DNA of 64,000 bases, taken from positions 372,001 through 436,000 of the forward strand of contig NZ_AULU01000003.1 of the NCBI RefSeq assembly GCF_000422445.1, written 5' to 3'. The notes beneath the pieces are model-generated. The model was not told the origin of the DNA and searched no databases. It worked only from the letters and a program-made list of their open reading frames with translations. The position numbers and the translations under genes were made by a program. Of the stretch, positions 26,896-36,349 are shown piece by piece; the first letter of the stretch is position 1; every line of letters begins with the position of its first letter. The DNA comes from Paenibacillus assamensis DSM 18201 (GTDB lineage Bacteria; Bacillota; Bacilli; Paenibacillales; Paenibacillaceae).

Positions 26896-27867
26896 ATGAA
26901 ACTTGAACGCTTATTATCAATCCTTATCGTCTTATTAAACCGCCGTCAAGTAATGGCGAAAGAACTCGCAGACCAATTCGAAGTATCGATTCGAACGATA
27001 TACCGTGACATTGAAACATTAAATATGGCAGGCATTCCAATTATGACCCAGCAAGGGGCCAATGGCGGCATTCGCATTATGGACGGGTACAAGCTGGAAC
27101 GCAATGTACTTACGTATGATGAGCTTGCTTCCATTCTTACCGCACTGCAAAGCTTATCCACTGCCCATACGTTGAATCAGCAGCCGATGCTGGCAGAGAA
27201 GCTGCAAATGCTCGTCCCTGAAGCTCAAGGTGAATCACTGGCTATGCACTTGCAGCGATTTCGAATTGATCTATCAACTTGGGGCAAATATCCGTTTCTC
27301 GAACATCATCTCTCGCTATTGAAGCAGGCTGTCGAAGAAGACCTCGTCATTCAATTTCAATATGTAGATGCCAATGGGTCAGTTACGCAGCGCAATGTAC
27401 ATGCCTATACGTTGTTGTTAAAAAGCCAACAATGGTATTTGTACGCCTACTGCACGACACGCAGTGACTTCCGCTTGTTCAAGCTGTTTCGCATGAAAAA
27501 TATCCAGCTGCTTGAGCGGCAGTTTGACCGCAATGCGTTTACTGACGAGGCTGACACGGATGCTGCTTTGAATTGGCTATCCTTATCTCAACCGTGGAAC
27601 AATTGGACGGCACCAGAGAACACGACGGAAATCGTTCTGTCCTTCGAGGAGTCCGCCAAGTCGATGGCCGAAGAACGATTTGGTGTAGAAGCGCTAGTTC
27701 CGCAGTCGAATGGCACGTATCAGGTCACTGCTGCTTTCCCACAGGATCGCTGGCTTGAAAGCTTTATACTTGGCTATGGACCTTATGTTGAAGTCGTCTC
27801 TCCACCTCATTTGCGAGATCGGATTAAAGCATTAATCGAAAAAATGGCTGCTAAATATCGAGTTTAG
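26896..27867 (+). CDS. YafY-family WYL-domain transcriptional regulator
   Basis: 323 residues, ATG after GAGGAG. The N-terminal DeoR-type winged helix reads LERLLSILIVLLNRRQ...ELADQFEVSIRTIYRDIETLNMAGIPI. The WYL domain follows from about 140 (QFQYVDANGSVTQRNVHAYTLLLKSQQWYLYAYC) with the WYL tract, then the WCX C-terminal extension. Such regulators sense small ligands or nucleic-acid metabolites. The zinc-ribbon/GyrI-like gene 130 bases downstream, separated by a terminator, is the best guess for a linked function. Confidence 0.92.
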   Translation: MKLERLLSILIVLLNRRQVMAKELADQFEVSIRTIYRDIETLNMAGIPIMTQQGANGGIRIMDGYKLERNVLTYDELASILTALQSLSTAHTLNQQPMLAEKLQMLVPEAQGESLAMHLQRFRIDLSTWGKYPFLEHHLSLLKQAVEEDLVIQFQYVDANGSVTQRNVHAYTLLLKSQQWYLYAYCTTRSDFRLFKLFRMKNIQLLERQFDRNAFTDEADTDAALNWLSLSQPWNNWTAPENTTEIVLSFEESAKSMAEERFGVEALVPQSNGTYQVTAAFPQDRWLESFILGYGPYVEVVSPPHLRDRIKALIEKMAAKYRV

Positions 27868-27891
27868 CTGCTCCATCAATCTTTCTTTTAC

Positions 27892-27925
27892 GAACCTGAC
27901 AGACTGTTGTCAGGTTCGTTTTTTT
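27892..27925 (+). terminator. Terminator of the WYL regulator gene
   Basis: GAACCTGACA (27892-27901) pairs perfectly with TGTCAGGTTC (27908-27917), followed by a T-rich run. Confidence 0.9.
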
Positions 27926-28001
27926 ATACTAAAGCTGTACCCGGGATAAGCGAATGAGGCAAGACAACTAACTAACCTTCAATAATAAGGAGAGATATAG
28001 A

Positions 28002-28898
28002 ATGACGACTCTATTTTGCCAAAGCTGCAGTATGCCGCTTGTAGAGGATAGCCAACTAGGAACTGATGTGAATGGAAGCCTAAGTCAAGACTACTGTAAA
28101 TACTGTTATGAAAATGGTGCCTTCACGAACCCTACTTGCACGTTGGAGGAAATGATCGAGATTTGCGTGCCGCATGTGATGGAAAACGGCATGTCAGAGG
28201 AAGAAGCAAGACAGCTTATGAAAAATACACTGCCATTTTTAAAACGTTGGCGTACAGATAAAGACCAATTGCCATCATTCGAACCTGTTCGATATGAACG
28301 CTTAGATGTAATCCTACTCCAAAGTCTCATTACAACACGAACGAGCAATAAGCAAGAAATGTCTGGCAATGGTGAGATTCCACAAGCGTGGCAGCAAGTG
28401 ATGTCGCTATCTCAATCGAGTAATGAACCTAGCGATGCATCCAGCAATGAGCAGCATGAATGCAAAGATACAACTGCTGGGACAAATTCAGGTACAGTTG
28501 CTGACGCAGAACCTGTGGCTTCGCAAACACAACAACCTTTATATGCCGTCTATCATCAGTACGAAAATGAAATTTGGGGCGATTACAATTTTACTATCGC
28601 TGTTCCTGCACAAGATGCGAGGGCAAAAGCTTCTGATGATGCGGTCACTTCCAATCATGCAAATGCTGACCAGACGCAAGCAGCCCTTACACTTCCCGAA
28701 GCGGAATATGCCGTGTTCCTAACTCGCTCTGGCCCTGTCATGGAAGTAGTAGCCGAAGCTTGGCATGGTATCTGGAAATGGCAATCCGAGACAGGGCGCA
28801 AGCGCAGCTACAGTGGCGACTTCGAATTGTACTGCGCAGATAAAGTCGTTAACGGTGTCGGAGAAGTTGAAATTTATATTGCCGTGGAACGAGCATAA
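28002..28898 (+). CDS. Zinc-ribbon protein with C-terminal GyrI-like effector-binding domain
   Basis: 298 residues. Residues 1-85 match the putative zinc-ribbon family: FCQSCSMPL, YCKYCYENGAFTNP and a helical MSEEEARQLMKNTLPFLKRW. Residues about 180-298 resemble the AraC-effector/GyrI-like ligand domain (YAVYHQYENEIWGDYNFTIAVP, AWHGIWKW, FELYCADKVVNGVGEVEIYIAV). The middle is low-complexity and acidic. There is no DNA-binding domain, so it probably senses or binds small molecules. ATG follows AAGGAGAG. Confidence 0.8.
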   Translation: MTTLFCQSCSMPLVEDSQLGTDVNGSLSQDYCKYCYENGAFTNPTCTLEEMIEICVPHVMENGMSEEEARQLMKNTLPFLKRWRTDKDQLPSFEPVRYERLDVILLQSLITTRTSNKQEMSGNGEIPQAWQQVMSLSQSSNEPSDASSNEQHECKDTTAGTNSGTVADAEPVASQTQQPLYAVYHQYENEIWGDYNFTIAVPAQDARAKASDDAVTSNHANADQTQAALTLPEAEYAVFLTRSGPVMEVVAEAWHGIWKWQSETGRKRSYSGDFELYCADKVVNGVGEVEIYIAVERA

Positions 28899-28930
28899 TC
28901 AGCTTTATATATAATCTTCGTATTACAAAG

Positions 28931-28973
28931 AAGACAGCTTCCCTTGTGTTAGAGCACCAGGAAGCTGTCTTTG
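28931..28973 (+). terminator. Terminator of the zinc-ribbon gene
   Basis: AAGACAGCTTCC (28931-28942) pairs with GGAAGCTGTCTT (28960-28971). It could also function leftward for the convergent membrane-protein gene. Confidence 0.75.
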
Positions 28974-29086
28974 CGCATTTATACTTTTATAGTAGCTTAA
29001 AAAGCGATTTCCACTATACCTTACACCATGCATGCTGTGCATAGCCATTATGATAATCCCTTCAACTAGGGTCAACAGCTAATGCC

Positions 29087-29860
29087 CTATGTACCAAGCG
29101 GCGCTCTTTTATTGCCACAACGAAGACAGGTTTGTACGACTTTATTATTACCGATAAATCCAACTCCAATGCTGACAGGCAGCGATAACAAAATAGAAAT
29201 ATACATAAGGACTTCGATAAGTTCTCTAAGCGACACTAAAAGTTCCATTATATAATAAGCAGCATTAATACCACTATCCATATATAAATTAGCAAAGAAA
29301 AGGATGCCGTGAGGAAGTTGTCTCACAATAATAAACGGAGCAAAAAGGAGTAACACAAGCGCCAGCCCCATCCATTTGAACTGATATCCTTTCTTCACTT
29401 GTTTAAACTGCTTCGATTTACATGTAAAACAGGGCATAACAAACTCATCATGATTTCCATCCCGTCTTGCATCAACTCCCTCAGCTGATCCTCTATTACC
29501 TTGTGAATAGCGATCTTCATTCGAATAGCCTCTGCCAGAACGTGATTGAGCAGCTCGTGATGACTGACCACTGCTACCCGAGCGATACGAATTATGGTTA
29601 GCTGATCTAGCACTCGATGGCGTTTGAGTATGACGGGTTGACCCTGAAGGATAACTTCCTTTTGTCTGTCTGCTGCTTGAACTTGTTGCATAGCCAGACG
29701 GCTGGTTCCGTCCCATAACTGATCGCCCAGATGAACTTGTACTACTTCTTGCCGAGCTCGCTGTTCTTGCAGTCGAACTCGAACTTGTCGCCCCTGTTGA
29801 GCGAGATGATGACTGTGATCGTGATCTTGTCGTTGTTGAAGATCCCGGTGTACGCTGCAT
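29087..29860 (-). CDS. Membrane protein with a Ser/Arg/Thr-rich N-terminal tail and zinc-ribbon cysteines
   Basis: 257 residues, ATG 29860 behind GGAAGGGG. Residues 1-135 are low-complexity, dominated by S, R, T, G and Q. A CFTC pair follows (about 143-146), then two membrane segments (WMGLALVLLLFAPFIIV and LMYISILLSLPVSIGVGFIG) and a CLRCG pair near the C-terminus. The two Cys pairs probably form a zinc ribbon on the cytoplasmic face. Family not recognised. A longer overlapping leftward frame is the same region in another frame and is less likely. Confidence 0.6.
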   Translation of the reverse strand: MQRTPGSSTTTRSRSQSSSRSTGATSSSSTARTASSARSSTSSSGRSVMGRNQPSGYATSSSSRQTKGSYPSGSTRHTQTPSSARSANHNSYRSGSSGQSSRAAQSRSGRGYSNEDRYSQGNRGSAEGVDARRDGNHDEFVMPCFTCKSKQFKQVKKGYQFKWMGLALVLLLFAPFIIVRQLPHGILFFANLYMDSGINAAYYIMELLVSLRELIEVLMYISILLSLPVSIGVGFIGNNKVVQTCLRCGNKRAPLGT

Positions 29861-30031
29861 CTGTTGGAACCCCTTCCACTATCTATATATGTACATACAT
29901 ATCTATATATATTTAGTATTCGACAAGAATCACCAATCACCCTCCTAATATATCCCTTTTGTTTCATTTCCTCATCACTCAATAATTTTTCAAGTGAATA
30001 GATCCCTTTATTGATACTCAAATATAGCAAA

Positions 30032-30057
30032 GAGCGCATCCTCGAAAGGATGCGCTC
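30032..30057. terminator. Strong hairpin, possible terminator
   Basis: GAGCGCATCC (30032-30041) pairs perfectly with GGATGCGCTC (30048-30057) around TCGAAA. No long T run on either side. Confidence 0.45.
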
Positions 30058-30059
30058 AA

Positions 30060-30350
30060 CAGGAAACGGGGCTATTAATTGGGATCGGAAAGTCCGTAAT
30101 TCGTAAGCGCGTATAATCGTGTAGTCGTTCAGCTGTAATCTGTTATCGACTTACGCTCAGGTTTATGGTTGGGTGCATCTGAGGCCGCCAGATGCTGCGG
30201 TTGCCCACACTTTCCTGCATGCTGGTTCTCACCAGCTTCCAGCAGGCGACTAACGTTTTCACCTCGGTGTCTCACCTGTTGGAAGCTAGGGAGAACGGGA
30301 AGTTCACCGTCAATCCCTTTTACGCATATGCAGCATGCTGTGGCAATCAA
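30060..30350. other. Structured intergenic region
   Basis: About 290 gene-free bases, more GC-rich than the flanks, with several nested inverted pairs: GCATCTG/CAGATGC at 30175-30195, a roughly 22-base imperfect pair at 30223-30246 and 30275-30299 (GTTCTC..AGCTTCCA with TGGAAGCT..GAGAAC), and CAGCATGCTG near 30331. It may be a structured RNA or a dispersed palindromic repeat. No known RNA family was recognised. Confidence 0.4.
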
Positions 30351-30878
30351 TTAAGCCATATACTTGGAAGCATCGAATGCAATCATATTCGTATGATTCG
30401 CGCGCTCAATCAAGGCAGACAGCTTTGTCACTTCACGTGTCCGTTTCTGTGTAAGCTGATGATACGTTTCCGGCTCATACAACGCATATTGATACAATGC
30501 TGCTGCTTCACCAGTTCCGCCACCACGAAGACGTTCCCGCTTCTTCTGCTGCCCCAAATAGTGATAAGCATTCATCTCTTGGCGAGTCTGCTTCGCCCAT
30601 TCAATCGCTTCGAGAATCGTAATCTCGCCACCATCCCATGCAATGGTGTTCGCTAAATTAGCTTGAGCAATCATGACATCAAGCTTGCGATAGTCCCTTT
30701 GTACGCCATCTAGCTCAGCCGTAATAACATCAACACTGCGAGCCGGATACTCTGGCGTCTCATTTTTATCAACGTAAACCGTAGTATTATTACCGCGTTC
30801 AGAGCGCAGCTCGTCAATCTTGCGTGAAATGGCTGCCCGTACACTCAAAGCTTCTGCAATCGTAAGTTCATGACTCAT
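30351..30878 (-). CDS. DIP1984-family (septicolysin-like) protein
   Basis: 175 residues. The segments LTIAEALSVRAAISRKIDELRSE, SVDVITAELDGVQRDYRKLDVMIAQANLANTI, and the C-terminal LIERANHTNMIAFDASKY match the DIP1984/septicolysin family, small helical proteins of unclear function despite the haemolysin-related name. It is soluble, with coiled-coil tendency and no signal peptide. The ribosome site AAGGGGG lies before the ATG. Single gene. Confidence 0.8.
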   Translation of the reverse strand: MSHELTIAEALSVRAAISRKIDELRSERGNNTTVYVDKNETPEYPARSVDVITAELDGVQRDYRKLDVMIAQANLANTIAWDGGEITILEAIEWAKQTRQEMNAYHYLGQQKKRERLRGGGTGEAAALYQYALYEPETYHQLTQKRTREVTKLSALIERANHTNMIAFDASKYMA

Positions 30879-30989
30879 AACTTATATGCAACCCCCTTCT
30901 TAATTATGGAAGTTTTGTATGTATTGCTTGTTCATACGCTCATATTTAAAGGAAGTTGTGCTATTCTATGAAAATTACCAACAAGTATG

Positions 30990-31415
30990 TTAAACGTAGA
31001 ACTTCATATGATGCTTCTCTTTTTTGTAAAAGTCTAACCTATCTTGCAAACAGCCCGTATGCAGTTCAAATTTATGACCGTCCAAATCTGTAAAATAGAT
31101 GGATCGCCTATCCTCAATATCTCGTGCTCTACCAGAGAGAATATTCACGTTCAGCCGTTTCAACTTCTCCTGCCATGTTGCAAAATCCTGTTCCTCTATC
31201 GTAAAAGCCATATGCGTATAGGATTCATGAATCTCGTTCCGTGGTATATCCCGCTCTTCATTTAAAGCAATCCATAGTCCATTGAGATCGAAATAAGCAA
31301 GCTTGCGGCCTACGACTAACAACTTCGCATCAAATACTTGCTCATAGAAGGCCACAGACTGCTCCAAATTAGAAACAGAAAAACAAATATGATTCATAGG
31401 CCCCAATTTCATCAT
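30990..31415 (-). CDS. fosB: Metallothiol transferase FosB (fosfomycin resistance)
   Basis: 141 residues, close to the 139-144 of Bacillus FosB. This vicinal-oxygen-chelate enzyme opens fosfomycin with bacillithiol or cysteine. The three metal ligands are visible: His in [11 protein letters not shown], His in [11 protein letters not shown] and Glu in [39 protein letters not shown] and [17 protein letters not shown] are near-diagnostic. ATG follows GAGGAGG. It is nine bases downstream of the phosphatase gene, so probably the second gene of a two-gene operon. Confidence 0.93.
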   Translation of the reverse strand: MMKLGPMNHICFSVSNLEQSVAFYEQVFDAKLLVVGRKLAYFDLNGLWIALNEERDIPRNEIHESYTHMAFTIEEQDFATWQEKLKRLNVNILSGRARDIEDRRSIYFTDLDGHKFELHTGCLQDRLDFYKKEKHHMKFYV

Positions 31416-31424
31416 GATACCTCC

Positions 31425-32063
31425 TCAGCCCGGAACAGGATTTTCTTTGTAGTGACTGACATCTCCATGCAGCAAAATGCTTGGCTCATCACCTACAAAT
31501 TTCACTTTGCATAGGCAAGCTGGATGAATATAAGGAAGGTCCCAAAGCTTGTTCATAGCTCTCCCTTCAAAATAAGCCATAAGCACCTTAACGACCACCG
31601 TATGTGTAACGATAACAATGGACTTCCCCCGATGCTCACTAACGATCTCATTCAGCTTGCGAACAGCGCGTTCAGATACTTGTTGAAACGTCTCGCTGTT
31701 GTCCACTTGGAATTGTGCGGGGTCCTTCCAAAAATAATCAAACTGCTCTGGATACCGCTCTTTCGCTTCCGTTTGAGAAATACCTTCCCAACTACCTAAG
31801 CCAATCTCTTTAAAATCATCCGTATCAATAATATCAATAGATCTTGATCCTCTTATAATCTCAGCTGTTCGATGCGCTCGCCCGCTAGAACTCGAATACA
31901 TCTTATCAATGGCCTCATTTTCCATTGCCTCTCCTAACCATTCCGCTTGCCGCACACCAAATTCCGTCAAAGGAGAGTCTTGATGTCCTTGCAATCGATG
32001 CTCCACATTCCATTCCGTCTGTCCATGTCTGACGATATATACGGTAGTAATATGATTTGCCAC
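31425..32063 (-). CDS. Histidine-phosphatase (phosphoglycerate-mutase-like) protein
   Basis: 212 residues from GTG 32063 behind GAGAGGGG; a TTG two codons upstream is the alternative. YIVRHGQTEWNVEHRLQGHQDSPLTEFG is the RHG catalytic motif with His. EIGLGSWEGISQTEA and IVIVTHTVVVKVLM, with the second catalytic His, complete the site. Members include PhoE-like broad phosphatases and cobalamin phosphatases; no cob genes are nearby, so a broad phosphatase is more likely. Upstream gene of fosB. Confidence 0.88.
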   Translation of the reverse strand: MANHITTVYIVRHGQTEWNVEHRLQGHQDSPLTEFGVRQAEWLGEAMENEAIDKMYSSSSGRAHRTAEIIRGSRSIDIIDTDDFKEIGLGSWEGISQTEAKERYPEQFDYFWKDPAQFQVDNSETFQQVSERAVRKLNEIVSEHRGKSIVIVTHTVVVKVLMAYFEGRAMNKLWDLPYIHPACLCKVKFVGDEPSILLHGDVSHYKENPVPG

Positions 32064-32356
32064 GCTCAAAACCCCTCTCAAAGATGTATCTAGCTGCTGT
32101 TTCTACCTATCCAACTGCTCTTCTTGATGCACAGAATAGCTTCCCTATTTCCTATATAGAATCTTATCTATGAAATTAAAATTACTATACCATATTGCAC
32201 CAATCACCCAAAATCGTCATACTAGCATTTATAAAATAAACTGCTGAAAGTAGTTTACCTCATCTTTTTTCACCTTCTACGAATTTTTACTTTCTCTACC
32301 ATCACCAATAATAAAATAGAATTAGCAACTAGTACTTTCATAAAGGAGAGTTCCTC

Positions 32357-32791
32357 ATGACACCAGAACACGTGGTTAGACAATTTTTTGAGCAAGTACG
32401 TTCAGGTAAACAACCTGATTTCGCAAATCAATTCATGGCAGAACAAGTAATCGCGCATCAAATTGAATCGGAAGAAGAACAAACCGTATTGCGAACACCC
32501 CAAGAGTACGCTGAACACGTCGTCGAGATGTTGGAAGCCTATGGTCAATTTTCAATAGAGATTCAAGAGTGTTTAGCAGCCGGGGATAAAATATATGTGC
32601 GCTGGAAACAAACAGGTACGCATATAGGAGAAGTGAATGGATACCAACCGACGGGGCTTCCAGTCATCCAACTGGCCAGTGCGGTATATCGAGTAGAAAA
32701 TGAAAAAATTGCAGAGTACTGGATTCAAATTGATCGAGCGGGAATCCAGAAGCAATTAGAAGACAATAAAATAAGAACGGCAGTTAACTAA
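32357..32791 (+). CDS. SnoaL-like cyclase-fold protein
   Basis: 144 residues with ATG behind AAAGGAGAG. The NTF2-like SnoaL pattern is clear: an N-terminal helix (PEHVVRQFFEQVRSG), a EYAEHVVEMLEAYGQFSIEIQECLAAGDKIYVRWKQTGTHIG core (split here), and the closing VYRVENEKIAEYWIQID strand. Homologues are ester cyclases, isomerases or unknown. It stands alone with its own terminator. Confidence 0.85.
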   Translation: MTPEHVVRQFFEQVRSGKQPDFANQFMAEQVIAHQIESEEEQTVLRTPQEYAEHVVEMLEAYGQFSIEIQECLAAGDKIYVRWKQTGTHIGEVNGYQPTGLPVIQLASAVYRVENEKIAEYWIQIDRAGIQKQLEDNKIRTAVN

Positions 32792-32885
32792 ACAAAATAT
32801 TAAATTTACATACCGATTATCAGTTTTAATATGTAAGTACCAGTAGTAATGCAGCAATGCAACTAAAGCTAGCCTGAACATACTG

Positions 32886-32936
32886 GTGCCAATCTACTTC
32901 GTTCCTCACTGAGCGAAAATAGGCTGGCACTTTTTT
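32886..32936 (+). terminator. Terminator of the SnoaL-like gene
   Basis: GTGCCA pairs with TGGCAC, with an inner TTCG/CGAA stem, and six T follow at 32931-32936. Confidence 0.8.
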
Positions 32937-33016
32937 ATAAAAAGATGAATTCTAGGACATTGTAATTGAAGCATCTAATGCCTTTAAAACCCACTACGTT
33001 CATGAAGTATCACACC

Positions 33017-33236
33017 ATTTCTTCTAACGACTGCCACTGACGTTATTTTCGTGAAATCGTTCGTTTTTAATTTGTAACGGTTGCAGTGGAGCTTATTTTA
33101 GCAATAATCGCGAATAAGAGCGCTAAAACCAACAAATAAGCGCTCTCACGTTCGTTACATTTCAAAGTCGCCTCATTTTGACGAAATAGCCTCCATGGCA
33201 ACCGTTAGCGTAAGCAGCCAGTAGCAGGCAGCATCG
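33017..33236. repeat. Intact copy of a duplicated SEC-C locus, 3' flank
   Basis: This sequence and the adjoining 3' end of the SEC-C gene (to about 33300) recur at 36350-36640 with roughly 85 percent identity by eye, same orientation. It is non-coding here, with an inner GCGCTA/TAGCGC-like foldback around 33118-33150. Confidence 0.75.
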
Positions 33237-34397
33237 CTATACTGAACTCCCACAACATTTTTTGTGTTTTTTCCCACTTCCGCAAACACAAGGTTCATTT
33301 CGCCCGATTTTGAAAACATTAGCATGTTGTTTACTACCACTCGATGCTGCCACATCGTCTCTATTGCTCAACGCCCGAAGCTCAACAGGAGTATGCCCGC
33401 GATTGGACCATAATCGCGTATGATTATAAACATCCATCACGAGGCTTGCTACTTTTTTTACCTGATCATAATTTTTGAAGTCTATTCCTCTTCTTGTTAT
33501 TTCATCTATTGCTTCTTGCATAGGGAGTTCCATCGAACACACAAGTTGTATATCATCTATTATGTAATCGGCGTTCTCTTCATTTTGACGGAGTTCCTTC
33601 TGAATGAAACGTTTAAGCCGAAGCAATTGGGGAGTTATTTCATAATAATCGGATGCAGCATACTGAACGAAAATTTCTTTCTCCGGCATATAGTACGGTT
33701 TGGCTTTAGACCTAACTAATAAGTCTTCTAATTCATGCATGGTAGCTTCTTCAAAATAATCACTAACGAAGTAATCATCATGCCAATAAAAGCTCTGCAG
33801 TCTTTGACTATGGAATGAATCCACCGTGCATAATTCCTGCTCCGTAATCTGATTCGCATGATGTGCATTAAATAGTTGAACAACTAGTTCAGGTTTACAG
33901 GCTCCGTACAAATTTACAGCTGACTTGATATATTTCAGTATTACTTGCTGATCTTCTCTACTCTTGAATAGATGATGCCAATCAAGCTTCTTTACTGCTT
34001 CTTTCGTTTCAAGTGGAATAAAGTACTCATACTGAGTATCATCATGCCAAATACAATTTACAATTCCCCTATCAATAAGAAATCTAAGCTTGAACGGCAT
34101 AATTTTACACGGAATTTCCCTCTCCGCCTTCATGACATACTGGTAAAAGTCATACTCTTCTTCATCTAATAAGAGCATTGTTTCTTGCAATACATTCGGA
34201 TCGTTAATAACTTTAACTAATGTGGATATAAGCTCTAGCTTCTTCATCTTGGATCGACCGGCTATTCCGTGAGCAACAGCCTTTTGCATCAGCATTTTTT
34301 TGTTGTGCTGCATAAGTACATGTCCAATTTGCAAGTTAGATACATGATCAAGTACATAATCATGATTTATTTCTCGCTGATATGCTGTAATGTCCAT
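33237..34397 (-). CDS. SEC-C motif protein
   Basis: 386 residues. The C-terminus GRNEPCVCGSGKKHKKCCG is a complete SEC-C zinc motif (CxCxSGxxxxxCC), as in SecA tails and many stand-alone proteins. The N-terminal 340 residues are helical; KMKKLELISTLVKVINDPNVLQETMLLLDEEEYDFYQYVM suggests a helical-repeat or winged-helix-like fold, family not named. No signal peptide. A broken second copy of the locus lies at 36.35-36.8 kb. Confidence 0.75.
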   Translation of the reverse strand: MDITAYQREINHDYVLDHVSNLQIGHVLMQHNKKMLMQKAVAHGIAGRSKMKKLELISTLVKVINDPNVLQETMLLLDEEEYDFYQYVMKAEREIPCKIMPFKLRFLIDRGIVNCIWHDDTQYEYFIPLETKEAVKKLDWHHLFKSREDQQVILKYIKSAVNLYGACKPELVVQLFNAHHANQITEQELCTVDSFHSQRLQSFYWHDDYFVSDYFEEATMHELEDLLVRSKAKPYYMPEKEIFVQYAASDYYEITPQLLRLKRFIQKELRQNEENADYIIDDIQLVCSMELPMQEAIDEITRRGIDFKNYDQVKKVASLVMDVYNHTRLWSNRGHTPVELRALSNRDDVAASSGSKQHANVFKIGRNEPCVCGSGKKHKKCCGSSV

Positions 34398-34874
34398 AAC
34401 GCTACCTCACTTAGTCACCATAATCGGAATAGTATTGAGCTCAAACAACATCTGAACTCACTTTTCTTTTCATTACTATCTCATACAACGTTTACACGAA
34501 ACAATGACAACGTCTAATTTAGACTGTAAAAAGTTAAGTGAAACCCAACATTTTATACACTATTCTCTCTATAATATCGAAATAGAAAAATGGCGACGCA
34601 GGAACAACTCCTACGTCGCCATTAATTCATGATGCCCCATGAACTAATTACACACTACCACACCACATCATATCAACGTTATCAACGTAAGCGTCAAACC
34701 CACCACCCACAAAGCCAGTTATACTCATGAGAAAATGAGATATGAATCCATTTTGGAAGGTACCCCATTACCAAAAACAAAAACGTGGGCTTGAACGGTA
34801 AACACCCATAGCCAACTACCAATTCAGTGGACTAACCATGTCTGCCTAGTGCCAAGCTCGAACTTGTTCATTCA
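34398..34874. other. Intergenic region with a strong hairpin
   Basis: A stem of about 14 bp (34590-34604 with 34608-34622; ATGGCGACG.. with ..CGTCGCCAT) stands 195 bases from the SEC-C start. The hairpin and its flanks down to CATGATGCCCCATGAA near 34630-34645 recur at 36743-36800. It may be a terminator of the leftward serine-hydrolase unit's neighbour or a mobile-element scar. No gene was seen. Confidence 0.5.
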
Positions 34875-36050
34875 TTATTGTGCAAATGCCGTCTCAATAA
34901 TAGTTATAATTGGGTTCTCTACGTCCTCGAATGAAAGTACATTCATATTTGCAGCGATTACATGGTTCCCGCCCTTACTACCGCCCGCATAAGAAGCCCA
35001 TCCATCTATACTGCCTCCATGTCCCCAGATCGACTGTCCGTTCGGTAGCATTTGTTCCATAATACCAAGCCCATAATGTATACCATAGCCGGTATCTACT
35101 ACTGTAAACATCTCTTCCAGTTGTGACCGATTCAACACCTTACCAGACAGCAGTGCTTGAAAAAAGGTATTCAAATTGTCTACAGTAGAGATCATATCCC
35201 CAGCGGCAAACACGAACGACGGATTGATCTCCGTCACATCATGAAACTGCCCCGCCTGATACATATACCCTCTCGCATGAGACCAAGGAATATAGCTTGT
35301 GTGGTCAGGCACATACGTCCTTGTTAGTTGTAAAGGTGTGAGAATGCGTTGCTGTACTTGGTCACCATAGGTTTCTCCAGTAACTTTTTCAATGACGAGC
35401 CCTGCAAGCACATAATTCGTATTTGAATAATTCCAACCCGTGCCTGGAGTGAAGTAAGGCGCATGCTTCAACCCTTCTTGTATCAACTTTTGCGGTGTAA
35501 ATGACTGATACCTGTTTTGTGCGTATTTGTTTATAAATTCTAAATCGGTATAATTAGCAACACCACTCGTATGGTTCAATAATTGCCGAATTGTAATTTG
35601 ACTACCGTCATATCCATTTCCTTGTACCACGCCCGGCAACCATTTTTCTACCGAATCATCCAAACTAAGTTTATTCTCGCCCGCCAGTTGCAACAATACA
35701 ACGGCTGTAAATGTTTTTGTAATACTGCCAATTCGAAATGCATTTTCCACTTTAATCATCTGAGCATCATGCACGCTGGACTCACCGGCCGCATAAGCCT
35801 GTCGTTGTCCATTCTTCAACTCCACCGCAACAATACCTGGAATATGCGGCAAATTCGCACCGTTTTCAACGGCTTGTTTAACAGCAGCTCGTTGATTTTG
35901 TACAGATATAGAAGATTGTGATTGTACTGCGTTCGCATGGGCTTGTTCTTGAACTGGTAACACAATTGCTAAGGCCGCCGTTGCTGAGAGTGTGAGCAAC
36001 AATCCTTTACGCCACCTTGATTTCGTCGCATATAAGTTGGTCAACTTCAT
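34875..36050 (-). CDS. Secreted serine hydrolase, beta-lactamase / D-Ala-D-Ala carboxypeptidase family
   Basis: 391 residues from ATG 36050 behind GAGGGGAG; 44 upstream codons of open frame are rejected. The signal peptide ends near AHA. The class C-type catalytic motifs are present: SITKTFTAV (SxxK nucleophile), YSNTNYVLAG (YxN) and HGGSIDGWASY (HxG). Length and motifs fit extracellular D-alanyl-D-alanine carboxypeptidase or esterase-type members rather than a dedicated resistance enzyme. Flanked on both sides by copies of the duplicated SEC-C locus. Confidence 0.88.
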   Translation of the reverse strand: MKLTNLYATKSRWRKGLLLTLSATAALAIVLPVQEQAHANAVQSQSSISVQNQRAAVKQAVENGANLPHIPGIVAVELKNGQRQAYAAGESSVHDAQMIKVENAFRIGSITKTFTAVVLLQLAGENKLSLDDSVEKWLPGVVQGNGYDGSQITIRQLLNHTSGVANYTDLEFINKYAQNRYQSFTPQKLIQEGLKHAPYFTPGTGWNYSNTNYVLAGLVIEKVTGETYGDQVQQRILTPLQLTRTYVPDHTSYIPWSHARGYMYQAGQFHDVTEINPSFVFAAGDMISTVDNLNTFFQALLSGKVLNRSQLEEMFTVVDTGYGIHYGLGIMEQMLPNGQSIWGHGGSIDGWASYAGGSKGGNHVIAANMNVLSFEDVENPIITIIETAFAQ

Positions 36051-36349
36051 CTTACTCCCCTCGATCCTTAAAAGTTTAGACTGAATCGACCACAGCTTCT
36101 GCTTGTTGTGAAATAGATATCGAACGTCATCCAACTCGCACGCTACCTGTACATAATGTTTAATGCCGCAGTTGATTTTCATCCAATAAGACGGGAGTCG
36201 TTAACACTCTCCTTCATATGCTCTATGTTGTGCCGCAATTAAGGAAATGTTATTTTGAGGGCTTCACTATATCAGGTCATATTTCTAGAAAACCATTTCG
36301 ACGCAATAGACCAATAATAATTGCACCTCAGAATAATCTCACAAATTCT

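Noticed and set aside
29395-30039. Leftward frame of 214 codons overlapping the Ser/Arg-rich membrane protein
   Set aside because: It is the same DNA in another frame, with Gln/Arg/His-rich low-complexity translation and no good start. The 29087-29860 frame has a ribosome site, membrane helices and paired cysteines.
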